Shown: positions 1-12,894 of the stretch, one piece after another
Layout of the letters: each line of letters opens with the position of its first letter
How positions within the stretch are numbered: position 1 is the stretch's first letter
Notes under the pieces: model-generated
What the model was told of the DNA's origin: nothing
Database searches by the model: none
What the model saw: the letters and a program-made list of their open reading frames with translations, nothing else
Translations under genes and position numbers: made by a program
Source of the DNA: Pelodera strongyloides
Taxonomy: Eukaryota; Nematoda; Chromadorea; Rhabditida; Rhabditidae
Direction: 5' to 3'
Length of the DNA: 64,000 bases
NCBI GenBank assembly: GCA_036852015.1
Contig: JAANDG010000219.1
Location: forward strand, 152,843-216,842

Positions 1-2
1 AC

Positions 3-3000
3 CTCTTTTGGTGAGTGTATTTTCGGCCAAAATTTGAGAAGTCCCTGAATGACCGGTTGTGTCAAAGAAGGATCTTTTTCCAAAAACTGGACCACACAAT
101 AGGCGAGCTGGGGATGGTACACAGAGAGCGATTTCACCTGGAAAGTACAATTTATTATTTTCAAAAACAATATACGTGTACGACATCTACAAATCGAAGA
201 CATATTCACCGATAAAACTTCCGAAACTAGAGTAATAAGAATACTGAGACAAATTACCTTATGTAGTGGAAGCAAAACTCGCAGCAAGAAAGTTTTGTGC
301 TCTTCCTTAAGAGGTACTGCAAACCCGTTGATGATTGAACTAAAATAAAATATATATATATAATAACAGATTTTTCAGGGAGAAAATCTTATTATATAAA
401 TTTATTATACGACAATAGCAAATGTGACTAAAATAAAAAATATATATATAATAACAGATTTTTCAGGGAGAAAATCTTATTATATAAATTTATTATACGA
501 CAATAGCAAATGTTGAATACTTGTTCAGCATGGTCCGCTCAAAAATGTGCCTAACAACAATCAACTATCTTTAAAAAGGCATTCCGTAAACGTCGTTAAT
601 TGTAAATAAATTACTTGCATGAAACATTGCTTTTCCGGCATCATAAAAGAGATGCTTAATAAGAAATAAGCCAAAAAAAAAGAATATTAGCTATTCAAAT
701 AAAAACAAACCCCAGAATTTCCAGCAATTCGGCGATACCATTGTGACGTTCTGTCTCGTAAATGAACGAGTAGAAAATGTTGTTAATCTGAAAGAGGAGC
801 TCGTCTCAAAAAGTATTTAGTCTTCGCGCTATTCATATAAGGGAAAACAAAATCTTACAAAATCTTATAAACATTGCACCACACCACGGCCCTTTAGATC
901 TAACTAATTACTAATCCCAAGCCCATACCTATAAAAGAAAAGAAAATAAACAAACATGTTTTCTGATGAAAGCTCTCATTCCAAGGAATTTTCCATACAA
1001 TCTGTGCAGTGTTGTTTTCAAGAAGTCGCGTTCGCGGGGATCCTCCGAATCAATTATTTCCAACAACTGAAAATGGACACTCTTTAGAAAGCCACAAAAG
1101 GAAAGAAAAAATTTCTTTTCTGAGATAATTCAGGGAATTCTTCTACATCAGCTATTGTTAAAAAGATTTCAATAATGGCTAAAGAAACATGAAACTTATT
1201 CAATACAAAAAAATCGGCTTTCAGAAAAAACCACGGGCATTATGTATATGCACAACAATAAAATAAAAATATCTAAAAAAAATCAATAAACATTACCGAC
1301 CCGGATAATGAACGACTGGTCAATGTATCTTTTCGCGATACCCGACTGAAAGTCTGGAGACTCCAGGAACCGAAGGAAAAATTCGTAAACAAGCTGGAAT
1401 AAATTGAGTCAAGTCAAGCAACAATTACTCCTCAATAATTTGCGTAAATACTCGGGAATGAACATAAGTACACATATAAGGAATAGTAATAATATGGTTC
1501 ATAGTTCAAAAGGAAAAGAAATATGCTGCGTAAAATTAAAATACCTGCAAATGAGGCCAGGCGGCTTCCAATGTCGGTTCATCTTCGTCGGGATCGAATT
1601 CGGCTCCAGATGGATTGGTGGGCGGAGGCAGTACACGGAACAAGTTGGCAGAAAACTAGAAAGCCAGTGTGAATAAGTGGCTAGAACTGCAATAACCAAA
1701 ACAAACACCCTTTAAAAACGTTCAACGGTTCAAGTAACTTGCAACTAGTAAAAGGATAAAAGCAATGGCCACTGAAAGAAATAAGACTATTCCGAAGAAA
1801 AACCAACCATATGCACAGCTTCTTGGTAAACCGGTTCAGTAATCGCACCACGACATGTACTCACGTAATCAATCAACTCGTTCAACGCGGCACGCTTCAC
1901 CTAAAAATGGGATTTAAAACAAAAACAATTGAGTATCCACAAAGATTCAGACTTCCCTAAAATCACTATCGAGATGTTGTTCTTTCTTTTGTATTGTAAA
2001 TTCATAGCACAAGAGTGTTCAAACAGATAACAATTAAACGAGTTCAAATAAAACACCAAAACATCAAAGTCAAGCACGATCAAATAATTTCAAATTCTAG
2101 TAGGATGTAGGATCTTGCATGGCACGTACCTCTTTATACTTGAGATCAGAGAGTGCGTCCTTTTCAAAGTCGAAGACCACCTGACACTGTCTGATTTTCT
2201 GAATGAATAAATCCTCGCGATCCTCCGGTGCCGCGTCTGAAACTCACATTCTGTTATTGAATATCATGAATTACTTGAATAGAATGCGCAAATCTCAAAC
2301 CATTGAAACCATACATTCGAGGCGTAAAGCAGGATCCGTTTAGGTAGCAAAGTAACAACTGCGCAATACCGCAATTCCCTGTTAGCGGCATACGGGCATA
2401 CTCTACTAGTTAGTCAGCGACGACCAAATACTAAATACGAACATCGCAAGATCGTAAAACCCAAACTATGTTTATCGCTAAAGTTACGTGCAAAAACACA
2501 TACGTGCATTTATTGTTATTAATTAATTAAAATTAAAACAAAAAACTGACCTTTAATATTGGGTAGCTTCACCAGCTCCCTATTGCTAGATATGTTAAAT
2601 AAACTACTCGATTGACGTCTGTCACGGCGAGGAATTGTTGGTCCTAAACAAAATATTATGATTTTACCTACACTGGTGTTGGAGCCACCAGCCAGCACGA
2701 GAATACCCGAATTCTACGAAAAACTTAAAGCGAAATACCGGCCGGTGTTTGAAACAAATCGAGTTGACCAGCATTCATATGCTGCTTATGCAAATGAACA
2801 TAAATTCGAGAAAATTAGCACAACTACGTCGAAATTCGGTTGTCCGCGGTGCGTTTCAAAAACCGGCCAGTATTTCGCTTTAAATTCTTTTAAAAAATCG
2901 AATTCGTTTAATTCGTTAAAAATGGAGCAAGCGCATGACCACCGAAAAATAACATAAAACCATCTTACGCGAAACAAAGGAAGCAAAAATATAATAGAAA

Positions 3001-3649
3001 AAGCAATTGACTACAAAATGAATGAAAAAAATACCTCCTCCATATGCGCCCTTTTTAAGAGAAGTCGGCGGGGGAGCATCCTCAGGTCCCTAAAATTAAA
3101 TTTAGACAAATTACAGATATATGGTGAGGTGCCAATGATCTCTTGGCGGCGAAGTGATGATTCGAATCAAATTACTTGTTCTTTGCGTATGCCACACATA
3201 TCCGCATACACATACACTACTACATAATGATGACAGTTCATGGCAGACTAGGAGACAAGTAAATCAAAATGTGTGGACAAAGTGGTATTCATATATAAAA
3301 CCAAATTATTCACGCTTATATATTTACCTCGGGTCCAGGTCCATTCGCATCTACATGTTCTGTTTGAATAGTCGGAATATTTTGTGTATTTTTCACGGGA
3401 GCCTCCTCCTTCTTGTCGTCTCTTTTCGTGTCCTTTTCATTCTGTAACAAAAAAGAAAGAATAATTTCTCCAGGAACGAAAACGGCAAGCTTCACACGTG
3501 CACAATGCGTATACACACGTTCACACGCACACGTATACAATGGCAACGAAGAATAAAAGTGATCACGCTTGTTTGCTCACCTTTTCCACTTTATCCTTGG
3601 AATCCTTGTCCTTCTTCTTACTCTTAAGCATACCTGAGGAGGTCCCTAC
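3..3649 (-). CDS. PPP2R5: PP2A B56-family regulatory subunit, N-terminal part (cut by left window edge)
   Basis: B56 subunits bind the PP2A scaffold and catalytic subunits and select substrates; the fold is a stack of HEAT-like repeats. Twelve exons were assembled in transcript order: 3581-3649 (ATG at 3631), 3328-3441, 3035-3089, 2551-2643, 2130-2236, 1808-1900, 1545-1655, 1301-1393, 956-1066, 711-787, 258-339 and 3-137. All junctions agree in phase and use GT-AG, giving 374 residues. The first 75 or so are a Lys/Asp-rich, probably disordered tail ([17 protein letters not shown]). The B56 core follows, with [52 protein letters not shown] and [20 protein letters not shown], all hallmarks of the family. 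The last exon ends at a GT donor on bases 1-2, so roughly the last quarter to third of the protein lies off the left edge. An upstream 5'UTR exon is possible because an acceptor precedes 3649. The family call is very secure; isoform class is not determined. Confidence 0.96.
339..515. repeat. 88-bp tandem duplication in a B56 intron
   Basis: An 88-base unit starting near 339 is repeated from 427, differing only in the length of its A/TA run. Each copy contains TCTTATTATATAAA, the same string that begins the Helitron-like elements elsewhere in this window. Confidence 0.85.
2729..2879. mobile_element. TTAA-flanked palindromic element, family B (GCGAAATACCGGCCGG)
   Basis: TTAA at 2725-2728 and 2880-2883 bracket 151 bp whose ends are inverted copies of AGCGAAATACCGGCCGGT followed by a TTTGAAAC block. 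It lies in a B56 intron. No coding capacity. This is read as a non-autonomous DNA transposon (MITE); the TTAA duplication points to piggyBac-like mobilisation, which is inference. Confidence 0.8.
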
Positions 3650-3805
3650 CTAAAACATCGAATTAAGGCAGGGCGAGGGGATGGTTGATTGAGCCTATAA
3701 TTTTTCAGCATAGAAATAAAATGAAACCTGCTTGATAGAGTTTTAATAATTACTGGAAAAGAAATCACGCCACCCCAGCCAATATACAGTGCCCAGCATA
3801 AACTA

Positions 3806-5925
3806 TCTTATTATATAAAGTTGGGAGCTTTGTTTGTTTGTTTGTTTGTTTGATTGATTGTGTGTTTGGATGATGTGCGTTACGCTCAGGAAGTAGGATT
3901 GGTTCAGTAGTTCATGTTCCCATGCACTGAGCCATCTCACATCCCGAGCGCCCCTCTCACAATAGTCCAAAAAAGGCTGCATATACGGAATGTGTGTGGT
4001 GTATCGTTCGGGCGCGGTGGCGCGCAGCTCATTTTAGGAAACAACGAACACTCACAACTCAGAGAACTACCAAATCACAATCATTGACAACTTTTTATGA
4101 AATACTTTTTTGTAATCACTTCGTAGTCTAATTTTTCATTTACACTTTTTACAAAGATTTAGTCTACATATTTTGCAACAAAGCATTGAGTAATTCTCTG
4201 CACATTTCCATTATTTCCCATGAAACGAGCGTCCAATCTTGGGCGATGTTTCGGTCGAACGAAAGAACATTCAACAGAATTTCTTAATTTCGCGTACTTT
4301 TTGCTTTAGTATGGATTATACACGGTGTCACCTGTAACGTTCTACGACATTCTTTAGTTTAATACAGTTAATGAAAAGATCTGTGACAATTTTGGATTTT
4401 TTCTGCTTTATAGTCTAACGATCTGCAGACAGTTTAGGAAGAATACGTTCACCAGTTATATAAAGGGCACACCGGCACACTAAAACTATGTTCGATCCCA
4501 TGTTTAACATTCGTATAGGGTATAGGTTTCAAAAAGTAAAATAGCGGTCACTTACATTCCGCTGCTTTTAGGCTTTGGCTATTTTTTTTAGGTTATAGAC
4601 TTATAGAGTCCACAAGTTGCAGACAATTTAGGAGAAATATAGTCAACAGAAACTAAGTTCTATCCCCGTGTTTGATATTGGTGTAGGTTTCAAAAGGAAA
4701 ATAACAAAAGTGAAACTGTTTCCTTCGGACAAATGTTTGCTTCTAACTTATATAGCCCAGCGAAACATTGCGACGTATCATCCAGACACTTATTCCTTCT
4801 TTTTTTTTTTACATTTTTTCGATATTGTAGAGGCCAGCAAGTTGCAGACAATTTAGGAGGAATATAGTCAACAGAAACTAAGTTCTAACCCGTGTTCAAT
4901 ATTGGTATGGGTTTCAAAAGGAAAAATGAGAGACTGGAGACTCTTTGCATAGACATGTTTCTTCCTAACTTATATAGCCCAGCGAAACATTGCGGCGTAT
5001 CAGCCACGCGATATTAAGCTGCTTTTAGGATTTGGAATTTTTTCGATATTATAGAGTCCAGCAAGTTGCAGACAATTTAGGAGGAATATAGACAACAGAA
5101 ACTAAGTTCTAACCCGTGTTCAATATTGGTATGGGTTCAAAAGGAAAAATGAGAGACTGGAGACTCTTTGAATAGACATGTTTCTTCCTAACTTATATAG
5201 CCCAGCGAAACATTGCGGCGTATCAACCACGCGATATTAAGCTGCTTTTAGGATTTGGAATTTTTTCGATATTATAGAGTCCAGCAAGTTGCAGACAATT
5301 TAGGAGTAATATAGTCAACAGAAACTAAGTTCTAACCCGTGTTTAATATTGGTATGGGTTTCAAAAGGAAAAATGAGAGACTGGAGACTCTTTGCAGACA
5401 AATGTTTCTTCCTAACTTATATAGCCCAGCGAAACATTGCGGCCTATCAGCCACACGATATTAAGCTGCTTTTAGGCTTTGGCAATTTTTTCGATGTCCT
5501 AGAGTAGAGCAAGTTGCAGACAAATTTAGGAGAAATATAGTCAACAGAAACTAATTTCTATCCCCGTGTTTGATATAGGTGTAGGCTTCAAAAGGAAAAT
5601 AACAAAACTGAAACCATTTCCTTTGTGAAAACGTTTGCTTCTAACTTATATAGCCCAGCCAAAAATTGCGGCGTATCAGCCAAGCGCTTATTCCGCTACT
5701 TTTACGTTTTGGAAATTTTTGGACGTTATATTTGTCCAACGATTTACAGGCAATTTAGGAGGAATATAGTCAACGTCCTAAAATGGGCGAACCAAAACTA
5801 AGTTCTATCCCCAGGAAATTATTCTTGCGAGAAAGAGTTGCTTCTACTTATAGATATAGCCCAGTGAAACATAGCGACCATCAGCGAATATTGGAAAGAC
5901 GCCTCAGGCGGCGGTAGCCGACTGG
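3806..5925 (+). mobile_element. Probable Helitron-like element with internal tandem array
   Basis: The left end TCTTATTATATAAAG follows an A at 3805. This string also begins the 449-bp elements at 31034 (minus) and 55862. The right end has a hairpin (GACGCCTCAGGCGGCG, 5899-5914) followed by CTGG at 5922-5925 and then a T. 5'-TC, 3' hairpin plus CTRR, and insertion between A and T are the diagnostic features of Helitrons. The interior holds a TTTG microsatellite near 3829 and the array described separately. The two ends were paired by inference, because no intact sister copy of this length is visible. It begins about 150 bp upstream of the first visible B56 exon. Confidence 0.5.
4400..5800 (+). 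repeat. Tandem array, unit about 223-230 bp, about six copies
   Basis: The landmark GCTGCTTTTAGG recurs at 5018, 5241 and 5465, with diverged copies near 4560, 4790 and 5694. Each unit carries AAGTTGCAGACAATTTAGGA, AACAGAAACTAAGTTC, GGGTTTCAAAAGGAAAA and CTTATATAGCCCAGCGAAAC. The central copies (about 4810-5460) are the most alike and the outer ones more diverged, the usual result of unequal exchange. No ORF is conserved across units. Confidence 0.9.
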
Positions 5926-6279
5926 TAACGAATAATTCAGTAGGAAAGTCTCGCGATGTAAAATACGAACCCGACTGCGTAGCGTTGAGGTGGCACCCGC
6001 AAACACTTTGAGTGAATAAAATGAGATATTTCGCCAATATCTGAAATAAGATCAAAACGTTTGTATTCAGGCCGGAAAACAGAACGATATTGGAAAGAAA
6101 GGCACAAGAAAGAAGATTCTAAGAAAGGCACAAGCTAATACAAGCCAGCAACTTGTGGTGATGACTCTGATCACAACACACTGAAAGGAAAATTGTGAAT
6201 TTACATATGTGAAAGTAAAAAAGTTGAAAGATAACATAAATGGAAAGCATATGAAAGCTCTCTGGTAGAGAAGCGCACG

Positions 6280-6355
6280 GGGCTCCGTTCCGAGTGAACG
6301 TACGGGGTACGCGTGCCGGAGTGCGTACCACGTACGTTCACTCGGAACGGAGCCC
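6280..6355. repeat. 33-bp inverted repeat (hairpin), GGGCTCCGTTCCGAG arms
   Basis: Arms at 6280-6312 and 6323-6355 are complementary over 33 bases with one mismatch, around a 10-base spacer. The arm motif ACTCGGAACGGAGCCCGG recurs at 10384-10401, so this is a dispersed GC-rich repeat in AT-rich sequence. Confidence 0.85.
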
Positions 6356-6911
6356 GGCACGTTTCAGAATTTATGTAGCAACTACTGTAATGGCTACGGT
6401 AGCGAAAGTGTTTTTTAGAATACACTATTTATTAATTAGCGACCGCACCATCCGCTCATTATTCGCTAATAAAAGGAAAATAACGAATCAAATAAGACTG
6501 GCAATTGCACACATAATTAAGAATTTTTTTATTTCATGAACAATCTACTACGAAAGACAGGAAACCAAAACATAACCAATATATGACACATGAACAATTA
6601 ATAACGCAGTATTTGAACTGAATTAAGCTAAATCAATTTAATAATCGAGAAGAGTTAAGTAGAGTAAGTTTAAGTTAAATATGTGCCAGCCAACAAGGTA
6701 CCAATGGTGCAAGGTGCGACGACAGTGTAAAATTAGGAAAACACGCATACAGGATACATATGGATGTACTACTATCGAATACCCTATTTGAAGTAAATAA
6801 ATATTAGCAGTTATGTAACGAAAGAGGAAATCTATGAAAACCGCCTATTAAAAGTCACTTAGTCAACAACAAGAGGCATTCTGGATTTGAATTTGAGAAG
6901 CACAGTTGGAT

Positions 6912-9164
6912 TCACCACAAGAACCAGAAATCCCATTTGTAAAGTCGGTAGTTGGTAGGCACGGAAATAACGGCTTCCCTTTCAGAAACTTCAGGATATT
7001 CTGTTTCGCCATCAACTTGTTGTGGCAGACCAGTCTGTTCGACGGATGTGTCGAGTGTAGGACCTGGAAATAAATACAAACGGTTGTTGATTATGTAATG
7101 CTGTAAGGCACATAAGAATAATAAAGAATGTATCAATTTGCGTGCTATATAAGGCATGGCTGGATAAAACTTAAAGATGCAAATAGGAACGAGTAAGTGC
7201 ACAATTGTCCATAAAGGTAAATGTATATAAAATAAACATGAAAAAAGACCTCGCTGTGATACAATTGGGAGCCGTCAAGATCGTTCCACACGTGACAACC
7301 TGTAATGAGCATTGAGCATGCATTGAAATAGTGAATCTAATTTGATTTATGATTGTATATGTATATACGGATTACAAATGGAATTTTCATCCTAAGCCTA
7401 AGGTCGACGACTTTTGACAACTTTTGTCCAGCATCTACAAGACCATAATCTTTATTTTATAGTTGCGGAGTGAAGGAACACAATGCCGGATTATCTAGAT
7501 AAATAGACAAACCCTCACAAAAATAGCCAAACAAGTTAATAAATATCATGCATTTTATGGGCGCAAAAGAACTAGCCTGTTGCTTGTTCCAAAACAAATG
7601 GGGGACGATGATGCCTTCTTCCTGATGTGCAACATTCTTGAGGACTTGTGAGATCTGCAAAATAAAAAAGGATAATAATAGTAATAATAATTAAATGATT
7701 GTATATAACTTCTCAAACAGCTAAACTACGTTAAAGTAATCAGGTACTATGTACTTGTTAGGTATTACGGTATATACCTAAGAATTATTTATATGTGTAG
7801 TTTGTTACTAATGTGTTTAGTTAATCACTCACATTTGCTCACTGATCTTTTCGTCCTTAGTGATCAGTGAAACACACTATGTCTTGCCGTTGGCAAATTA
7901 TCTAATTGCGACTACCCGCAAGTTATTAGTGTTTATATTATTGGTGTTTGATCAGCACGTAGCCATCCGTATATAAAGGCTACGGCCTAACACTCATTGC
8001 TCATGATATCGACTCTTCTACTTCGTAATAAACCTATTATTCTACTGGTCGTACTCTTGGCGCTCAGATCTGTTTGTATCACAGAAGTCATATCTTGATA
8101 CATAACAGTACTATTTGGCTAAACATTAAATAAAGTAAACCATACTTCATTATTTGCCGGCTCCAACACACGCACCACCATGCATGCAACGCGATCGGAC
8201 AGGATGAATCAGACGAGAGAGCGATTCACAACACAGTATCAGTCGGCAGTTACCTAAACAAGAGTCAAGAGGAAATAAGAACAGAAGGACAATAACGACA
8301 ATGAGAGATAATTACGCATGGGAATGAAATTGTGGCCATTCCAGCCGAAATTAAAAAATACCAAACCTTGTTTTGTCTGGCGCATCTTGTTCATCTTATT
8401 TTCTTCTTTAGCAACGAGCACAGTTCTTAAAAAGGTGCTGCATATCCTTCTGCTCAAGTGTCAGCTTATTACACAGATCACAGATCAGATTGAGATCTGA
8501 ATAAACGGACATCGTGGACATCGTGCCGAGGACTCGCTGCTCGCAAGCCTGGAAAGGAATAAATTTAAATGAAGTAATTACATGAAACAATAAATCAATC
8601 CGGAGTTGTGAAAAACCGTACTGTCGGTTTCGGTTCCGAACTCAAACAATTAAAAACGTGTGTTTGTTGGGCGCATAGGAAATTGCTTGCCTATGGAAAA
8701 CGTAGAACACAACTTACAGCCGAGTTTCACAGAAGGAGGCATGGGGATTTATTGACCTCCCTCCACTCCATACCTGAAAGTACACTACTTACATATATAT
8801 CACGTAAAGTAGGCTACTTTATTTTTATTCACACATAGAAACAATCAGATACAACATCAAACAACATGGAACAAGTGCGGAATGATTCTAGCTTCTAGCG
8901 TCCTGCTTCTTCAATATAACAAGTAAAGTAGGTTACACTACACATTGTCCAAGCATAGAAAAAATATAATGAGTCGAAATTCTCTGCTGAGGAGGCGGGT
9001 GAGGACAAACAAAACAGCCGAACAAAATATAAGAAACGAACCTTGAACGAATTTTGCGATCGCTCGTTTAACTGATAGATCAGAAGGTCAGCGCCATCTG
9101 CTTCATAATTTCCCGCAAACATCACCATGGACGCCAACATCACTAAATATGTGACGAAATTCAT
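6912..9164 (-). CDS. Unrecognised secreted or membrane protein gene (exon model partial)
   Basis: Exon 1 (9042-9164) begins MNFVTYLVMLASMVMFAGNY, a clear signal peptide, and ends in phase 0 at AAG|GT. The acceptor TTTGCAG lies 15 bases before the ATG, and an in-frame TGA in between supports this start. Exon 2 (acceptor TTTCCAG, first base about 8549) continues ACEQRVLGTMSTMSVYSDLN, then LICDLCNKLTLEQKDMQHLF, and must splice near 8417 because a stop follows. Likely later exons are near 7656 (ISQVLKNVAHQEEGII), about 7253-7306 (CHVWNDLDGSQLYHSE) and 6912-7062. The last is open to a stop in two frames: one acidic, ending NYRLYKWDFWFLW, the other Cys-rich. Those last joins do not fix one frame. 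No family was recognised. Exons 1 and 2 are well supported; the rest is tentative. Confidence 0.5.
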
Positions 9165-9289
9165 TTGGTCACTTCAAAACTGCAAACGCACCGATAAGAA
9201 ATAGGATAGGGTTAGCTAGAACTAAAATCAAACCCGGGATTGCGTTCGACATGGTAAATACTGCCCAGCGTCTGAATCTCTAGTTTCTT

Positions 9290-9640
9290 TCCGCCGTCGT
9301 GGCTCACTGGCAAAGTTCTCGTCTCTCACCCATACGACCCGGGTTCGAATCCCGCCCAGTGCTACCATCTTGCAAACATGCCACGGCGTCGGGAATAAAG
9401 TTAAGGCGCTCCCCTTGCCTAGCCTTAGGACGGACCTTTCGCTCTGTATTATCTTCTGTGCCGTCTTCTACCGTCTACTTCACTCTATGGGACACATCGG
9501 CTAAGAGACACCGCCTTGGATTGGAGCTAAAAATGAAGATCCCCGACTTCGAGAGCAAACGGGACCCTGGATTCTACATGCTTAAGTCTATGTGTGATGA
9601 TTGTATGTCTGAATAAAGTGGTATTCACAACCATATTAAA
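9290..9640 (+). mobile_element. tRNA-headed SINE (tRNA-Glu-like)
   Basis: TGGCTCACTGGCAAAG resembles a pol III A box, TCTCACCC an anticodon region with CTC, and GGGTTCGAATCCCGCCC a B box. The stems are broken, so it is not a working tRNA gene. About 250 bp of unrelated tail follow, ending with AATAAA near 9615. The 105-codon ORF across it is incidental. Confidence 0.6.
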
Positions 9641-9649
9641 CGGCTTGGT

Positions 9650-11110
9650 GTCCATACGTTGTAAGAGGCCCCGGAACCATACAGAGCTCTGAATGCAATA
9701 ATGTTTATCATAATTTCATACTTTATACAATATACAAATTTGGAAATGTCCAATATATTATAAATCGAAAGCATAGCTCAGGAAGCACCTAATTTAATCT
9801 TAGTTATGTACTGTCCTAAGAAGTGCGTGACTCGGCGAATCCCGACAAGATATTAGCCGAAAGGAAAGGCCACAGCGTGTGGGTCGACTGGTTTTAGAAT
9901 GTTTTAAATGAAAAGAAATGAAACAAACACTAAGAAAACCTAACTAACCTGAGAATGCTTCCATACGCTTCGCCTTTCCAGTTCCACTAGGCCCATACGT
10001 AGGAGATGAGGGAAGTATCACTGGCAACCAGCTCGATCCACTGTTGAGCCTGCTCCTCTATACATCGGAGAAGTGCACTAATATATTAAGAAAATATGTA
10101 CGTAAAAAATGTCGAGAACGGGAAAGCACAATTGACACAATTCACATTATATTGTATTGTTGCAATGGGCGTTGTTACACACACTTAATAAGAATACAAT
10201 GATTTCTAATCAGTAGAAATTAGAAATTAAAAAAAACGCATTAAAAACGAGTATAAATTCGGAACGGTACCCGATTCGTACACTCGGAACGGTACCCGGT
10301 TCGTTTCCAAAACCGGTAAGTACCCACATTACGTTCCGAGTTGCCGGTCCGTGCACTCGGCCCGTTTGCAAACGGACCGCTTACTCGGAACGGAGCCCGG
10401 TGCGTTCTCCAGCATAGCTACATCATCCGGTCCGGAGTGATTTTTTTTTTTTTTTTTGGATATCTTCGAAAAATGTGCTAAAAATGTTCGTTTGTTACAG
10501 TAGGCGTTCTGCAGTGTTTAATCTTGGGGAACGGTCACTGTAGCGTATTATAGGAAACGCAAATTCTAACAACTATATATAATTTAGAATTCAGACGACG
10601 ATTTTACTGGTAATAAAACTACAAAAACAGCTGTAAACAAATTTTATTGAAAATAGAAAGAACGGTTGTTATACATATGTCGGTTTTTTTGGGTTGACTA
10701 ATTATCCGTGACCAAATTCTGTTTCCTGTTTCCTGTTTTCATATTTTTCTGTTTTGGTTGCGAAAATTACTCGAACACCATCCAAATATTTCCAAACTCA
10801 CAAGTTTTAATCTAAAAGAACAAACGAATCGGAGAATACAATTTGGAGGAGAATACAAAATTACGGAACTAAAGAAACATACAGTATACTGATCAAACAC
10901 TCATCAGAGCAATGAAAATCTGATTATAAGATCAAATAATAAAGTTTGCGTATATGTAGAAGGTAGAAGTTAGAACTTGGGCTCTCCGTGACCTAGAATT
11001 AGAATTTCATGGCTGCGGACAGGTGTTACGCAGTTACGCTAATGTATTGACTCACAATCAGACTATATCCATCAGACATAATTTGCTCTATAAATCATAA
11101 AAAATGAATG
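9650..11110. other. Non-coding stretch
   Basis: AT-rich, with no convincing exon apart from the doubtful one near 10 kb. The block at 10256-10405 repeats ACTCGGAACGG(T/A)(G)CCCGG several times and shares this motif with the hairpin at 6280. A T17 run lies at 10442. Confidence 0.6.
9942..10055 (-). other. Possible isolated exon with a GPSGTGK string
   Basis: On the minus strand an acceptor-like TGTATAG is followed by an open stretch reading through SGSSWLPVILPSSPTYGPSG and TGKAKRMEAFS to a donor (CTCAG|GTTAG). GPSGTGKA resembles a Walker A motif, but the context is Ser/Pro-rich and too short to judge. It could be a 5' exon of the gene starting at 9164, a pseudogene piece or chance. Confidence 0.2.
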
Positions 11111-11114
11111 TTAA

Positions 11115-11460
11115 AGGGAATATGTATGCCCTTTTTGAAGTTAAGCTGTATTAATAGAATGTGTATTCCTCATTAAGGAAACAACAACAAAAATTGTTAA
11201 AAGTTTCCCATTTAAAAGAAAATGATTTTCAAAGTTCCCCTTTTCCATAGTAAACGCGTTTACTGCCACCTTGGCTTACACGGCAGGTCTGATGGAGCAA
11301 AAATTTAGCATGTGTGCATACATCGGCATATAGCTTGCAACAGCGACATATTTGCATACAAATGAGAATATTCGAATTTACATATTCAGTCGCCTACTTA
11401 AATTCATATCTGGTGTGGAAACTCTAGTTTCGCAGTTGTGTTGCTCTTTTTGAGTGCCTT
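11115..11460. mobile_element. TTAA element, family C, right end missing
   Basis: TTAA at 11111-11114, then AGGGAATATGTATGCCC. About 345 bp match the intact copy at 59511-59867 (shared GTAAACGCGTTTACTGCCACC), but the match stops at GAGTGCC before the final inverted terminus, so the copy is truncated. Confidence 0.75.
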
Positions 11461-11995
11461 GAAACGAATTTGGAACTTGAACATTTGACAAGGAAACTTT
11501 CTGATAAGGAACATATTAATGCATGAGGGACAATTAGATAGATTAGTATATCATATGTGTTTCCTTTCTGAAAGCATACAGCAAACACTACAATATGCTG
11601 TGAGTTGCTTGCGGCTCCCCTTACAAATCTCGCTTCATACTTGAGTGTCTGAGGGTCCTTAGCGAGATAGTTGGGCGTCTCAAAACCTCCTTGGAACTTA
11701 TGCTAATCCGAAAGTCCTTACGGCGTTATTTACTAAAATAATAACTAATAATCGGACGTGAAAACCCAGCTCCTTAATTATAAAATACATATTTTCCCAC
11801 ATGTCAGTTATATTAATTCATTCATAAGTCATCAATGATCAATAAGCGAGGGTCTACGCTTTGAAGTGCAACTGCAGTAGTGATGTTCAACTAGCAACAA
11901 CGAGGTGGCACAAATTTACAATATGCAAAAAAAAAATATTTTTTAAAATATAAAAAGACGCATATTATCAATGTTAATTTAATTTTGAAAGGGCC

Positions 11996-12072
11996 TTATA
12001 AACAATTGGCAGCACTCATACTATACTTCATACTTATAAACAATTGGCAGCACTCATACTATACTTCATACT
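11996..12072. repeat. 38-bp direct tandem duplication
   Basis: CTTATAAACAATTGGCAGCA plus 18 further bases occurs twice in a row with no visible difference. Confidence 0.85.
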
Positions 12073-12894
12073 ATCGTACTAACTCATACTGATTTATGTA
12101 AAGATCGAAAGAGACCCTCATTCAGTTATGAATTATGAATGTTTAATATATGCGCAAAATTCTACACCCCAAATGAATAGATAAAACACATTATCTGCTA
12201 AAACCATAACAATGTAATGCAGCAAAAATAATCACATAATATGCATTGTTACAAATGAAAAGTTAAATATACCATTAAACTTGTACCACATATGGCCATT
12301 GTTAATTTCAGAAACAAATCGGATAAATATGAGAAGTCTTTTCTTATTAGGAACGATATACTATGAATTATCAAACAAAATTCCCCTAACTTCAATCATA
12401 AGCAGCTGGTTTTCACACAAATAAAGATTATTAATTAAAGTCACAATAATTGCTGCTGAAATTCGTTACATAAAGTTGAGAAAGAAAGTAAACGCTTAGG
12501 ACCAATTCACAGGACGCGTTGAACACTACGTTGAACGGTTGAACAACCCGAGAATAAAAATAAAGGATCACGAAGAGTTTAGTTACGATTTATTCGTCAT
12601 TAGTAAGAACGAGTACTCATTAAACAAATCCTGTTAGGTTGAAAATTGTCTGGAATTGTTAGTAGAGTAATTAGACAACAATTTTCTACCAATGAAGAAC
12701 TTCACTCAGATCGATGTCTCTAAGAAATCGTGTGTAATTTATTGGTGTCTCACTGCGTAAACAAACATTAACTCTGATCGTCAGACAACTTTTGCTCTGG
12801 CTCTGCACTTTGAGGTGTAATTAAATGGGATACGTATTTAATTCTAGGTGCACGGTAATTAACCACCAATTTCCTCGAAATGAGTTTTCCTTAA

